This document shows positions 57,701-64,000 of a DNA stretch of 64,000 bases, one piece after another. Each line of letters begins with the position of its first letter. Position 1 is the stretch's first letter. Position numbers and translations under genes: made by a program. The notes beneath the pieces are model-generated. The model saw nothing but the letters and a program-made list of their open reading frames with translations. It had not been told where the DNA came from and ran no database searches. Source of the stretch: Sclerodactyla briareus (taxonomy: Eukaryota; Echinodermata; Holothuroidea; Dendrochirotida; Sclerodactylidae); assembly GCA_026419785.1 (NCBI GenBank), contig JAODTK010005795.1, positions 1-64,000 on the forward strand. Reading direction: 5' to 3'.

Positions 57701-60621
57701 ACTATTAGAGATACTATATCTCTGATCTAATAATCTTGTTATCTGAACAGTAAATAACTTCTAGGGTACGGAGGCGCCATGTCAGAATATCGGCCGCCGC
57801 GGCTGCCTGGGCGAGCCGAGGGAAGCCGCGCCGCCGCCCTCCTCGGCGTTGGTTCGTTGCTATGACAAAACCAATAACAATAGCTGGGCAGACGCTGCCC
57901 GCTCGGCAGCACGCCTCATAATGAGCCTCACACCCTGCTATAGTGCATTGTGCGTGTGCCCAGTGCTATCGTGGAGGTCCCTATTGAAACGTGGCCGCCG
58001 ATGCCGCTGAGGCTTCTAAAAAAAACAATACTTGATTGGTAAAATGAGAAGACACTAAGTACTGTACTGGTTTGGTTTGTTTGACAATTTTAAAAATTTT
58101 TTTTATTCGATCGCTCACATCCTATTGTACATATATAAGCGAATTATACATGTCATCACCACAAAATCTTTATGAGGCTAATAAGAAGAGTTTGTGACCA
58201 CAATTTCAATATGAACGTTGTGTAGCTAGTCTTGAAGGTGGTAAACCTCGTGCAAAGGTAGTTAGGATTGTTCGGCCATGTATTTATCAACCTAAAAATA
58301 TAACTGAAAATAGACCAAATAGATATATAGAAGATTGCGAGGGGTTATCCGGGCGTACTAGGTGTCCTGAAAATCTCAACATTTAGTCAACCAAATCTAG
58401 AACATTGCGAGTGAAGTTGCGATAGCGTAAATAATTTTATTAGCGTGAAACTTTTGTCTATTGAGGCATCGGGGAGAGCACTTGCAATGCCCACACAAGA
58501 AATATCCGCCTGGGGGACGTAGCACTGGTGAACCACCTCCAAACACAAGCGTCCTCCGACTGCATTGGGGCAGTGCTGTCGAGACTTAACTTCGGCGGCA
58601 GTAGCAACGATCACTGATCGAGCATATATTATCTGATCAAAATTAACAACGTAGTACTGCATAGTATCCATGGACTGATCAAATCAATGATTAACGAACT
58701 CGATTTGAAACATGGTCTTCAGAGACTCAGAGGTGGTTTGAATAAATGAAATTAATCAGTTAATTTTTCTACCAATTACATATATAATGACATATTGTGT
58801 TCTTCACCTGCTTATCATAAGCGCCGCCCCAATCTCATTGGACTTGGTCCATTATTGCTATGGGGGGGGGTTTGGAATGTCACCTAGGCTCGTTGTTTAA
58901 ACAATGACTTTTTTACCAGTCTAGGAGAGGGATTGTTTGTGAGGACTTCATTTGGCAAAAATGGTGTCCCGCTACAGAACACGCCATAACTCGAAAACGG
59001 AAGGGATTTTTCATTTTTTCGGCAGTATCATGATTCATAAACCTAATTTAAGGATGCTCTATCCATCGGCTCCACTTTCGAGAAAATCGGGTCGTAGCCC
59101 GCTAGTATATTATACTTTTTCACGGAACTGGTACCATGGGTCGTGGGCTCAGCCCGGGCTACAGCCTATTTTTCTCGAAAGTGATACAGAATGGAAAGAG
59201 CATCCGTTAAGTTAGTTTTATGAAATCGGTATACGGCTGAAAAAATCTGAAAATCCCTTCCGTTCGGTTATGGAGCGATTTTCTCTACCCGCCGTCAGGC
59301 AGTCCTTAACTTTTCACCACATCGTAATATATGTCTGGTGTGTGTGTGCATCGAATGCAGTCCATTGTGTATATCGATCGATAGTTCGATTGAAATCGGC
59401 CGGCCCGGCCGCTGCTGCATTGCCCTTTGTTCAACATGAAGATAACGGTTCCGAACAGAGTCAGCGATGTTGCGTAAGGCATTAGATTGCGGTCTGATAA
59501 CCCTCGGCACGCGCGGCGCCTCGCCCAGGCCGCCGCAAGATTGCTCGGCAAGGCGGGCGGGCAGGCCGATGCTAAAACTTTTGGCACCCATGGCGCCTAA
59601 CTATGCCGAAAAAGTAAATTGCATTGCGTAGCATACACAAAAGATTGTTTGTTTGTAATGTAATACACGCAATAAAAACCACGCATGCCGAACCGGAGGG
59701 TTCTGCACGTTGATTGGGATTAGCCAATCAGAATCGTGTAGTAGCAATACCGGATAGCTTGGGGCTGTAGAATATAATAATGAATTATGAGACTGACCTC
59801 CTTTGGGGTCTTGGAAGGCCCAGGCCATGTGCAAGATAGCCTGGGGTCCCGACCTTCCCAGACCCAAGAAGAACCCTCTTCTTCTTGGGTCCGGGAACAC
59901 TCACGAGGCATGCATTTCCCACGTGTATGCAGAGGCACTTGATTGGGAGGATTAGCCAATCAGAATCCGTAGTCGCAATAATAACAGATAGCTTGGGCTT
60001 TGTAGAATATAATTGAATTATGCGACGACTCTTTGGGGGTCTTGAGCCCCAGGCCATGTTCCAGGCTAGCCTGGGGGGCCGCGACCTTCCCAGACCAAGA
60101 AGAACCTCTTCGTCTTGGGTCGGGAACACTCACGAGGCATGCATATACCACGGTATGCATGAGGCTACTTTGATGGGATAGCCAATCAGAATCGTATTCG
60201 CAAAAATTACTAAAAAAAAAAAAAGAAGCTTGGGCTGCTGTAGAATATAATATGAATTATGGGGACTGACCTCTTGGGGGGTCTTGAGCCCAGGCCAATG
60301 TTCCGGACTAGCTGGTGTCATTGACTTCACAGACCAAGAAGAACCCTCTTCTTCTTGGGTCGGGAACACTCACGAGGTAGGCAATACCACGGGTTAGCTG
60401 AAGCTAAGTGATGGGGTTTAGCCATATCAGAATTCCTGTATTCGCAATAGCAGATAGCTTGGGGCTGTAGAATATAATATGAATATGAGACTGACCTCTT
60501 GGGGGTCTTGAAGCCCAGGCCAATGTTCCGGACTAGCCTGGTGTCCTTGACCTTCCCAGACCAAGAAGAACCTCTTCTTGTTCTGGAATACGGAGGGATG
60601 GGTTTCTGATAGGCTTTCAGT
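48659..60621 (-). CDS. RPS11: Ribosomal protein S11 (uS17), three exons found, first exon missing
   Basis: RPS11 (uS17) is an essential cytosolic 40S protein binding 18S rRNA. On the minus strand exon 2 (60621-60496) gives TE-AYQKP, FQNKKR, VLLG-type, KVKDTRLVRNIGLGFKTPK; exon 3 (49904-49696) gives GTYIDKKCPVT, RGRMILNGVVIRMKMQRSIV, IRR, PKYK; the last exon (48782-48659) gives TVGECR, SKTIRFNVLKVNKAPG and KKQFH before a TGA. Exon lengths 126, 209 and 124 compare with about 132, 207 and 123 expected. Acceptors and donors are GT-AG. The short MADIQ exon was not found upstream. Single-base indels occur in every exon. Intron 2 is about 10.6 kb, unusually large for this gene, and is loaded with repeats including duplicate exon 2 copies. 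Confidence 0.92.
48783..49695 (-). other. RPS11 intron 3
   Basis: 913 bases, with A-runs at 49527-49541 and 49551-49560. I looked for C/D-box snoRNA signals, which RPS11 introns host in vertebrates, and saw no convincing C-D pair. Confidence 0.6.
49696..49904 (-). CDS. RPS11: RPS11 exon 3 (GTYIDKKCP ... MKMQRSIVIRR)
   Basis: Acceptor CTCTCTCCTCCGATTAG lies just above 49904, donor CAGG|GTATGT just below 49696. GTYIDKKCPVT, then GRMILNGVVIRMKMQRSIVI, RR and PKYK are readable, with indels near 49888, 49853 and 49775-49730. MKMQR-IVIRR is the most conserved part of RPS11. Confidence 0.95.
50261..50268. repeat. hAT target-site duplication, left
   Basis: CTAGCAGG, identical to 54409-54416. An 8-bp duplication is characteristic of hAT transposition. 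Confidence 0.9.
50269..54408. mobile_element. Non-autonomous hAT-type DNA transposon, 4.14 kb
   Basis: It starts TAGGGTTGCGCGGTAC and ends with the reverse complement TAGGGTTGCGTGGTAT, a ~16-bp terminal inverted repeat with the TAGGGTTGCG form typical of hAT elements, bounded by an identical 8-bp CTAGCAGG duplication. Subterminal zones (50285-50360 and 54275-54395) are rich in ACCGGTA/TACCGGT words in both orientations, probable transposase-binding motifs. No transposase frame is seen. The interior is mostly a 325-bp tandem array (50770-53545), with AT-rich filler on both sides. The perfect duplication suggests fairly recent insertion. It lies in RPS11 intron 2. Confidence 0.9.
50770..53545 (+). 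repeat. Tandem array of ~325-bp units (about 8 full units)
   Basis: The CCAAAACAATAGGG word marks units near 50853, 51199, 51541, 51843, 52173, 52501, 52799, 53115 and 53447, giving spacings of about 299-346. Unit order: ACAATAGGGTCATGTACTCA, TCATGGGGAACACACAT, CAAGTATGAGCTTCATCC, CCAGGTGGGGTCA, GTTATCGTGTTCACAAGCC, AAATTGGCCAAATTATTAAC, CTATTTTTGACCAAAATTCA, CCTATACCAGAAACC, GGGTTCCTGTACTCCCCATA, AAGCTACACACCAAATTTGA, TCAGACCAAACATTCTGGAC, CACAAGGTTTTCAGACTTTG, ACCTCTGGTGACCTCAGATG, ACCTCTGACCTGACC. Divergence is dominated by small indels. A T run (52429-52444) and an A run (53224-53244) interrupt it. Confidence 0.95.
54409..54416. repeat. hAT target-site duplication, right
   Basis: CTAGCAGG, the partner of 50261-50268. 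Confidence 0.9.
54417..55345. other. RPS11 intron 2, unassigned
   Basis: An open frame at 54447-54674 (+) begins 31 bases after the hAT target duplication but resembles no family. GTGGAGAGAGATATTAAAGA and nearby AGAGAAAGAATCTCGTTC words form weak inverted repeats near 54840-54900. Confidence 0.35.
55352..55765 (+). CDS. Candidate coding region, unrecognised, antisense to RPS11
   Basis: A + strand frame reads ATFTFGVSDFDDIDEQGSST and SRFK, crosses a T-rich tract ending TTTTTTTTTTGCAG (55445-55463), and then runs through a GC-rich block to TAA near 55765. After the acceptor one frame gives SSFPGFPMDFFDGSDLVSRS; after a C run the other gives HRSRIPRPSTTVSYQDD and KYLPDQQLYFRPLPPPW. SRIPRP resembles an EB1-binding SxIP motif. 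It could be two exons of a nested gene or a chance frame. Confidence 0.3.
   Translation: MATFTFGVSDFDDIDEQGSSTSRFKIINVIRISFFFCSRLSQVSLWISLTVLTWFPGRGPLAPPPTPRVRTGKPGHRSRIPRPSTTVSYQDDSSRPHWCPVSQTVLRTSVSKYLPDQQLYFRPLPPPWKAELVPPGF
55770..55835. repeat. AGCCCGA repeat, copy 1
   Basis: CCACTAGCCCGAACAAAAAG, TTGACTAGCCCAATAAA parallels TTCTAGTAGCCCGAACTGAAC and TTCGAGTAGCCCCGGG at 57118-57160, in the same orientation. Confidence 0.5.
55836..56580. other. RPS11 intron 2, unassigned
   Basis: Nothing recognised; G runs at 55981 and 56024. Confidence 0.35.
56585..56830. repeat. Dispersed repeat family D, copy 2
   Basis: TTTTAAATGTTTTCAGATCG, TTTACAGTG, GGTCCCATTCCACAAGG, TCATGTCAATCGAACG, AAAATAGTGTTTCTC and TGTCTGACACAATGATA parallel 10905-11160. 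Confidence 0.75.
57085..57190. repeat. AGCCCGA repeat, copy 2
   Basis: CAGCCCGACGGGCAG, GTAGCCCGAACTGAACTTCG, AGTAGCCCCGGGCTATCGGG and TAAATTTCGAGCACTG form alternating CCCG/CGGG words, partly palindromic. Confidence 0.55.
57509..57669. mobile_element. Fold-back MITE, 161 bp
   Basis: Nearly the whole element is palindromic. The left end AGGAATAAACTGCAACTGG, ACTTTTACTGG, then GTCGAGAGTATGAATTTAGG and ACGAACGAGG, mirrors the right end read in reverse: GGAATAATCTACAGCAGG, ACTTTTACTGG, GTCTCGACTCTGAATTTAGT and ACGAACTCGG. Only GCGCAGC lies between. No coding capacity. Confidence 0.85.
57770..58015. other. GC-rich, CpG-dense block
   Basis: ATCGGCCGCCGCGGCTGCC, GGGCGAGCCGAGG and GCCGCGCCGCCGCCCTCC stand out from the AT-rich intron. 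GGCGCCATG at the start and CTGCCTGGGCGAG recur inverted at 59510-59600. It could be a CpG island, but the inverted partner makes a repeat more likely. Confidence 0.45.
58020..58960. other. RPS11 intron 2, unassigned
   Basis: AT-rich with nothing recognised; a G run at 58862. Confidence 0.35.
58970..59282. mobile_element. Fold-back element with ~130-bp arms
   Basis: The left arm (58970-59102) reads CGCTACAGAACACGCCATAA, CTCGAAAACGGAAGGGATTT, TTTTCGGCAGTATCATGATT, GGATGCTCTATCCATC, CCACTTTCGAGAAAATCGGG, CGTAGCCCG. The reverse complement of the right arm (59152-59282) reads CGCTCCATAACC, GAACGGAAGGGATTTT, TTTTTTCAGCCGTATACCG, GGATGCTCTTTCCATT, TCACTTTCGAGAAAAATAGG, CTGTAGCCCG. The ~50-base loop holds GGGCTCAGCCC. 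No coding capacity. Confidence 0.88.
59395..59600. other. GC-rich block, inverted relative to 57770-58015
   Basis: ATCGGCCGGCCCGGCCGC, CGCGCGGCGCCTCGCCCAGG, CCGCCGC and GGCGGGCGGGCAGGCC. Read on the minus strand it begins GGCGCCATGGGTGCC with a 98-codon frame containing CGGCGGCCTGGGCGAGG. No family recognised; probably one arm of a larger inverted repeat. Confidence 0.4.
59710..60408 (-). repeat. Three extra partial copies of RPS11 exon 2 in a ~233-bp tandem array
   Basis: Units start near 59710, 59939, 60172 (the fourth, from ~60409, contains the authentic exon). Each has about 95 bases of exon 2 in antisense (59798-59890, 60029-60121, 60271-60361), ending in the donor context AAGGAG|GTCAGT or its remnant, plus ~135 bases of adjoining intron (GATTAGCCAATCAGAATC, GATAGCTTGGGGCTGTAGAA, TATAATATGAATTATG). 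The exon part reads KKKRVLLGSGKVG in the clearest copy. Copies lack the TE-AYQKP part and the acceptor; instead CCTCGTGAGTGTTCCCG abuts CCCAAGAAGAAG. They are therefore likely unspliced pseudo-exons. Confidence 0.88.
60496..60621 (-). CDS. RPS11: RPS11 exon 2 (authentic copy)
   Basis: Acceptor GATCTCTCCACAG precedes ACTGAAAGCCTATCAGAAAC (TE-AYQK), then FQNKKR, KVKDTRLVRNIGLGFKTPK and the donor AGAG|GTCAGT. It is the only one of four related copies that has the TE-AYQKP N-terminal part and an acceptor, so I take it as the functional exon. Confidence 0.92.
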
Positions 60622-60649
60622 CTGTGGAGAGATCAGAATTATAATCAAG

Positions 60650-61240
60650 TATCGTTCACATCCCATAACTTCGAAATTCCGCGTAATTATGCGAATCAGT
60701 GCCCCAGAATTGCAGTGAAGCCCACTTTGAAATCATCCGAGATTCATAGGGCGGACATGTGGTACCGAGTTCCAGATCAATGGATTGAAAGCTTTAAAAG
60801 AGTATCGCACTAAGCTAACGCCCAAAGCCTCCTGCGGATGGGCAGGAGCTGGGAACTAGGTTTATTACAATATTATTAATTTGGATATCAGAGTGTAGAT
60901 TTGAGAATACTGGCTATGTGAGGACATCGAAAGGTTTCGAGTTGGTACCAGGGGGTAGTAGGCCGAGCCAATGGATCCTGGGTGGTTGCCGGCAATGTCT
61001 TATCTGGTCAACCAATGACCAGGGGATGAGTCGCTAGTCGATGTAAGGAGGCGCTGCCTTGATCACAAGACTGATACACCCACATCTCAATCTTGAAAGA
61101 TGCTGTCATGCTGACCACACGCAAGATGTCTGTATTTTTTATTCCTCTTTGGTGGGTAATTCTCTCGAGACGGGAATTGAATCAGTGAGCTCAAAAAGCT
61201 GCTCGATTTGCTAGATGTAGGTCAGGTTAACGGGAACCAT
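60650..61240. other. Non-genic stretch upstream of RPS11 exon 2
   Basis: No RPS11 first exon is recognised. Nothing else noted. Confidence 0.4.
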
Positions 61241-61246
61241 TCACTG

Positions 61247-61640
61247 AGATCAGATTAGCTTAGTTGTAAGAGCTTCATCTGTTGATCGAAAGATTGTCAG
61301 TTCGCATCTTGCTTTGCTGCCGATCAGGGGCATGTAGCTTCTACGTGGGCCGCACCCGGGCGGAGCCACCCGGCACTCAAGCAGAAATCAGGCAATGCCA
61401 CCCAGCACTAAAAAAAAACAAAACATTTGTACTTTTTTTAGTAATGGGTAACTGTACACTGCAACAATATAGCCTTCATGCTGTAGAACCCCCCAATTTT
61501 TAAACACACAAAATGGCCCCCCATTGGGACCGGCCCCGTTGTGACTGCTGCGCATCACACTCTACACTATCCCCACATCTTCAACAGATTCGGATGGCAG
61601 AATGCCCAGCACTCAAAATTCTCTAGCTACAACCCTGCTG
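61247..61640 (+). mobile_element. SINE-like repeat with tRNA head, joined to family B
   Basis: GATTAGCTTAGTTGTAAGAG, CTTCATCTGTTGATCGAAAG and ATTGTCAGTTCGCATCTTGC have the A box, anticodon arm and B box of a tRNA. From about 61368 on (CTCAAGCAGAAATCAGG, CCAGCACTAAAAAAAAAC, ACAAAATGGCCCC, CTGCTGCGCAT, GGCAGAATGCCCAGC, CTACAACCCTG) it matches family B at 23170-23420. Family B may therefore be the body of this SINE. Confidence 0.7.
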
Positions 61641-62040
61641 CCGATAAAGAACAACTTCCACTCATTGTTCACAGAAGTAAAAAGATGTTAGACCTCCAGT
61701 ATCCAATCATTCATCATGTTGGAAAAGCCCCTGTTGTCCGTTTTAACCATTCAACTTTCCCATAGTGTCAGGGAGAAGCGAGGAATATAAGCCCTTCTCA
61801 CATTGTAACAATACCCACTAATTATAACAATGAAAAAATTCATATTGATGAAGTCCGAAACAACAACTCAAAAGAGTTCGAGAGCTCCTGGTAGCGTGAG
61901 AATTGGCCTTGATTCCAGAAGAGAATAAATGTTCGGTTTTCAAACGTTGTATTTGGGGGGCAGAGAAATCATAACCTTTGTGGTATCCCAACAAATATAG
62001 CTTCTCTATGTTGTGGCTATTGTAATCCCCTATATGACTA
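61641..62040. other. Non-genic stretch
   Basis: Nothing recognised. Confidence 0.4.
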
Positions 62041-62045
62041 TGACT

Positions 62046-62234
62046 CTACCTGGACAGAGTCAATTTAAAGTTCACATTATGGTAGCCATGTTTCTTTAGA
62101 CATCGATCCATGACGGCCTTCAAGTCATTCACAAAGGTTGCAAGTAAATAAGTCTCAAATAATGTCCAACCGCACAACCAAGGATTTTTTATTAGGCCAA
62201 AAGTCAATTTTTCGTGTCCATAACTACTGGGCAA
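62046..62234 (-). CDS. Weak candidate coding exon, unrecognised
   Basis: The minus frame TWLFETYLLATFVN-like (WTLFETYLLATFVNDLKAVM) then DRCLKKHGYHNVNFKLTLSR has normal composition and ends just past a plausible donor (GTCCAG|GTAGAG near 62053). No acceptor, partner exon or family is recognised. Confidence 0.18.
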   Translation of the reverse strand: MPSSYGHEKLTFGLIKNPWLCGWTLFETYLLATFVNDLKAVMDRCLKKHGYHNVNFKLTLSR

Positions 62235-62249
62235 TCACCGTAATAGTCA

Positions 62250-64000
62250 TTTCCCAGTAATTAATCAGGCAAGATCTCATTTGTTAAATTGAATATTTCT
62301 CCTTGTCATTTGCTCATTTCTTTCGTCAGTGTTATATATCAAATGATTTCTGGGTTCTATCACAGCTAGCAATTGCTCTCCCGCTCCTTTTGTCTGGGTG
62401 CTCCAGGGGTTGTGGATCAATAATGAAAGCCACTGGAACTGGAATCAAATGAATTCAAGTCTCTTCTGGAAAAGTTTGCCAATTTGTGAGATGTGATATC
62501 TCGTCCGCGCATTGCAGTCAGTACGTCGCATCGACATGCAGGACTAAAAATTTTCATGTCATTCCACCTTTTAATCACCTTCCCACTAGGCTTTGCGGTT
62601 CACGTCGACAGTGTCAGATCAATTCCCGTTTCTGGCGGGAGGGATTAGGGTACTGTCCCCATTTAGGTCCCTGGAGGAATTGTCACAAAAATGACCAGTT
62701 AGTTAAGTTTTAATAACAGTTTGCATTACATCAACAACTATGTTCCTGTTTGGGACTGAAACTAATGGAAACTTCTATCAGATGAATGATATTTCTAGAG
62801 GACTACTCAATAAGAGTACACGATCTGGAGGATTTCTGACAACTTTGCCCTCAAATATGAGGTAGCTACAGTTCTAATTGTGTTAGAAAATGTGTGAAAT
62901 CAGAAGAATATTGGGAGGAAAGTGAAAATTGATTTTTCATCAACAGCTCCAGGTGGTCAGTGGACTGATCATTGGCGAGGACTAATGTTCAGGTTGTTGT
63001 TCAATCACGCTGGCCTATTCACTGCTGATCCAAGATACGCCAAAATTGCCTACGTCACAATAGCGGAATACCACCCACTGACATCACGGGGTTAAACGAG
63101 AGTGAACATGTCAAAGCAATGGGACAGTATTCTTGACATCGCGTACATCAAAACTTTTCAGATAGGACTATGGTTCATGTACCATTCCTTCCATCGGCAC
63201 GAGAGGTGAAACAATTTCATCGATATTCGTACCTGTGCAAAAAAATTGCCACACGTACACTGGAAACGGGAGTAATTCGGACCCCAAAAGCTTAGGAGAA
63301 GCCCTTCAGTGTGTAAAGGAATAACATTAGGTCACTGTGCGTACCCACGCTCATGTAAAGCGAATCCAGTAATACTAATTCACCAATTTGCTGTTAGTCA
63401 GTGCATGTACGCACTGTGGCCTTCCCTACGTTAATTGGTTTGCACACTGAAAGGCTTATCTAAACTTGTTTTTGTCGGATTACTCACTCGTTGAAAATAA
63501 ATACAAAAATATGGATGAAAACATTTAGTGTTATTTGAACTGGAAGGAATGATACTGTACTAGCCTAGGCTAGCCACAGCGCCCCCTCAACTTCTTAGTA
63601 TATAGTATATAAATTACTGCAAGGGTTTGGACTCTTCTGCCATGACCAACGTTAAGCAGCCTGCGTAGTCGATTCAAACTGATTATGAGTTTTCCACCAT
63701 CTTTGGAAAAAAGTTGCCTCACCTGGAAGATCTGTGTTGTAATCAGCTTGCCAAGTAGTTTTTTCTCAAAAACTCGTCACAGTCTTTGTGTTTGAGTGAA
63801 TTTTCGGGTCTCAAGACATCTCCGGGGTCCAGAGAAAGTCAAGTATGACAATCGGTTTATTTCTTATTGTAAGCATATACGCAATCATCATGACCAATCA
63901 CGGTGGAGGTTCATAGACAATTCAGCATTTTTTTTGCCTTTTTGAATTTAGCCGGTGCAAGGCGTATTTCTGGTTACCGAGATCGTGCCCATATTTGATT
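62250..64000. other. Non-genic stretch to the window end
   Basis: No supported gene, RNA or bounded repeat. Confidence 0.4.

Noticed and set aside
59601-60666. Series of minus open frames starting near the tandem array
   Set aside because: These are frame shadows of the RPS11 exon 2 copies and not independent genes.

Overview
The window is eukaryotic nuclear DNA: intron-split genes, interspersed SINEs and LINEs, DNA-transposon remnants, microsatellites and very many poly-G/poly-C runs. The repeat types (tRNA-headed SINEs with an L2-like tail, CTAGGCCTAG and GCTAACGTTAGC words, fold-back MITEs) suggest a marine invertebrate, most likely a deuterostome such as an echinoderm; that placement is inference. 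Most of the sequence is non-genic and most short open frames are chance.

Two host genes are firmly recognisable and point toward each other. A MOB3-type MOB kinase activator runs on the + strand as six exons between 30157 and 39264; only its 5' start exon is missing. Ribosomal protein S11 (RPS11) runs on the - strand with exons at 60496-60621, 49696-49904 and 48659-48782, plus an AATAAA signal at 48605-48610; its short first exon was not found. Exon lengths fit the families, but exons need small reading-frame corrections, always of one base or so. Since introns and splice sites are intact in both genes, uncorrected long-read consensus error is a likelier cause than two independent pseudogenes.

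Layout. 1-20 kb: no recognisable gene; a 2-unit repeat at the left edge, a SINE, a complex repeat with ~200-bp subunits (5.1-8.2 kb), TCGTA repeats, an 80-bp tandem array (15.3-16.1 kb) and a drifting GTT/ATT microsatellite. 20-30 kb: a minus-strand LINE reverse-transcriptase fragment, a second SINE copy, weak coding-like pieces and a long poly-G hairpin. 30-39.3 kb: MOB3 with repeats in its introns, and two unrecognised coding-like stretches in its last intron. 39.4-48.6 kb: a 4-unit tandem repeat, a SINE, two LINE 3' fragments, and one isolated copy of a 325-bp unit. 48.6-60.6 kb: RPS11. Its 10.6-kb second intron holds a 4.14-kb hAT-type non-autonomous element (8-bp target duplication CTAGCAGG) filled by about eight 325-bp units, then palindromic MITEs, then three extra partial copies of RPS11 exon 2 in a ~233-bp tandem array. 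60.6-64 kb: one SINE-like repeat and otherwise nothing I recognise.

The most interesting items are the tandem array of RPS11 exon 2, the hAT element carrying a satellite-like array rich in TGACCT half-sites (with a stray unit 4 kb outside it), and the fold-back elements clustered in the same intron.
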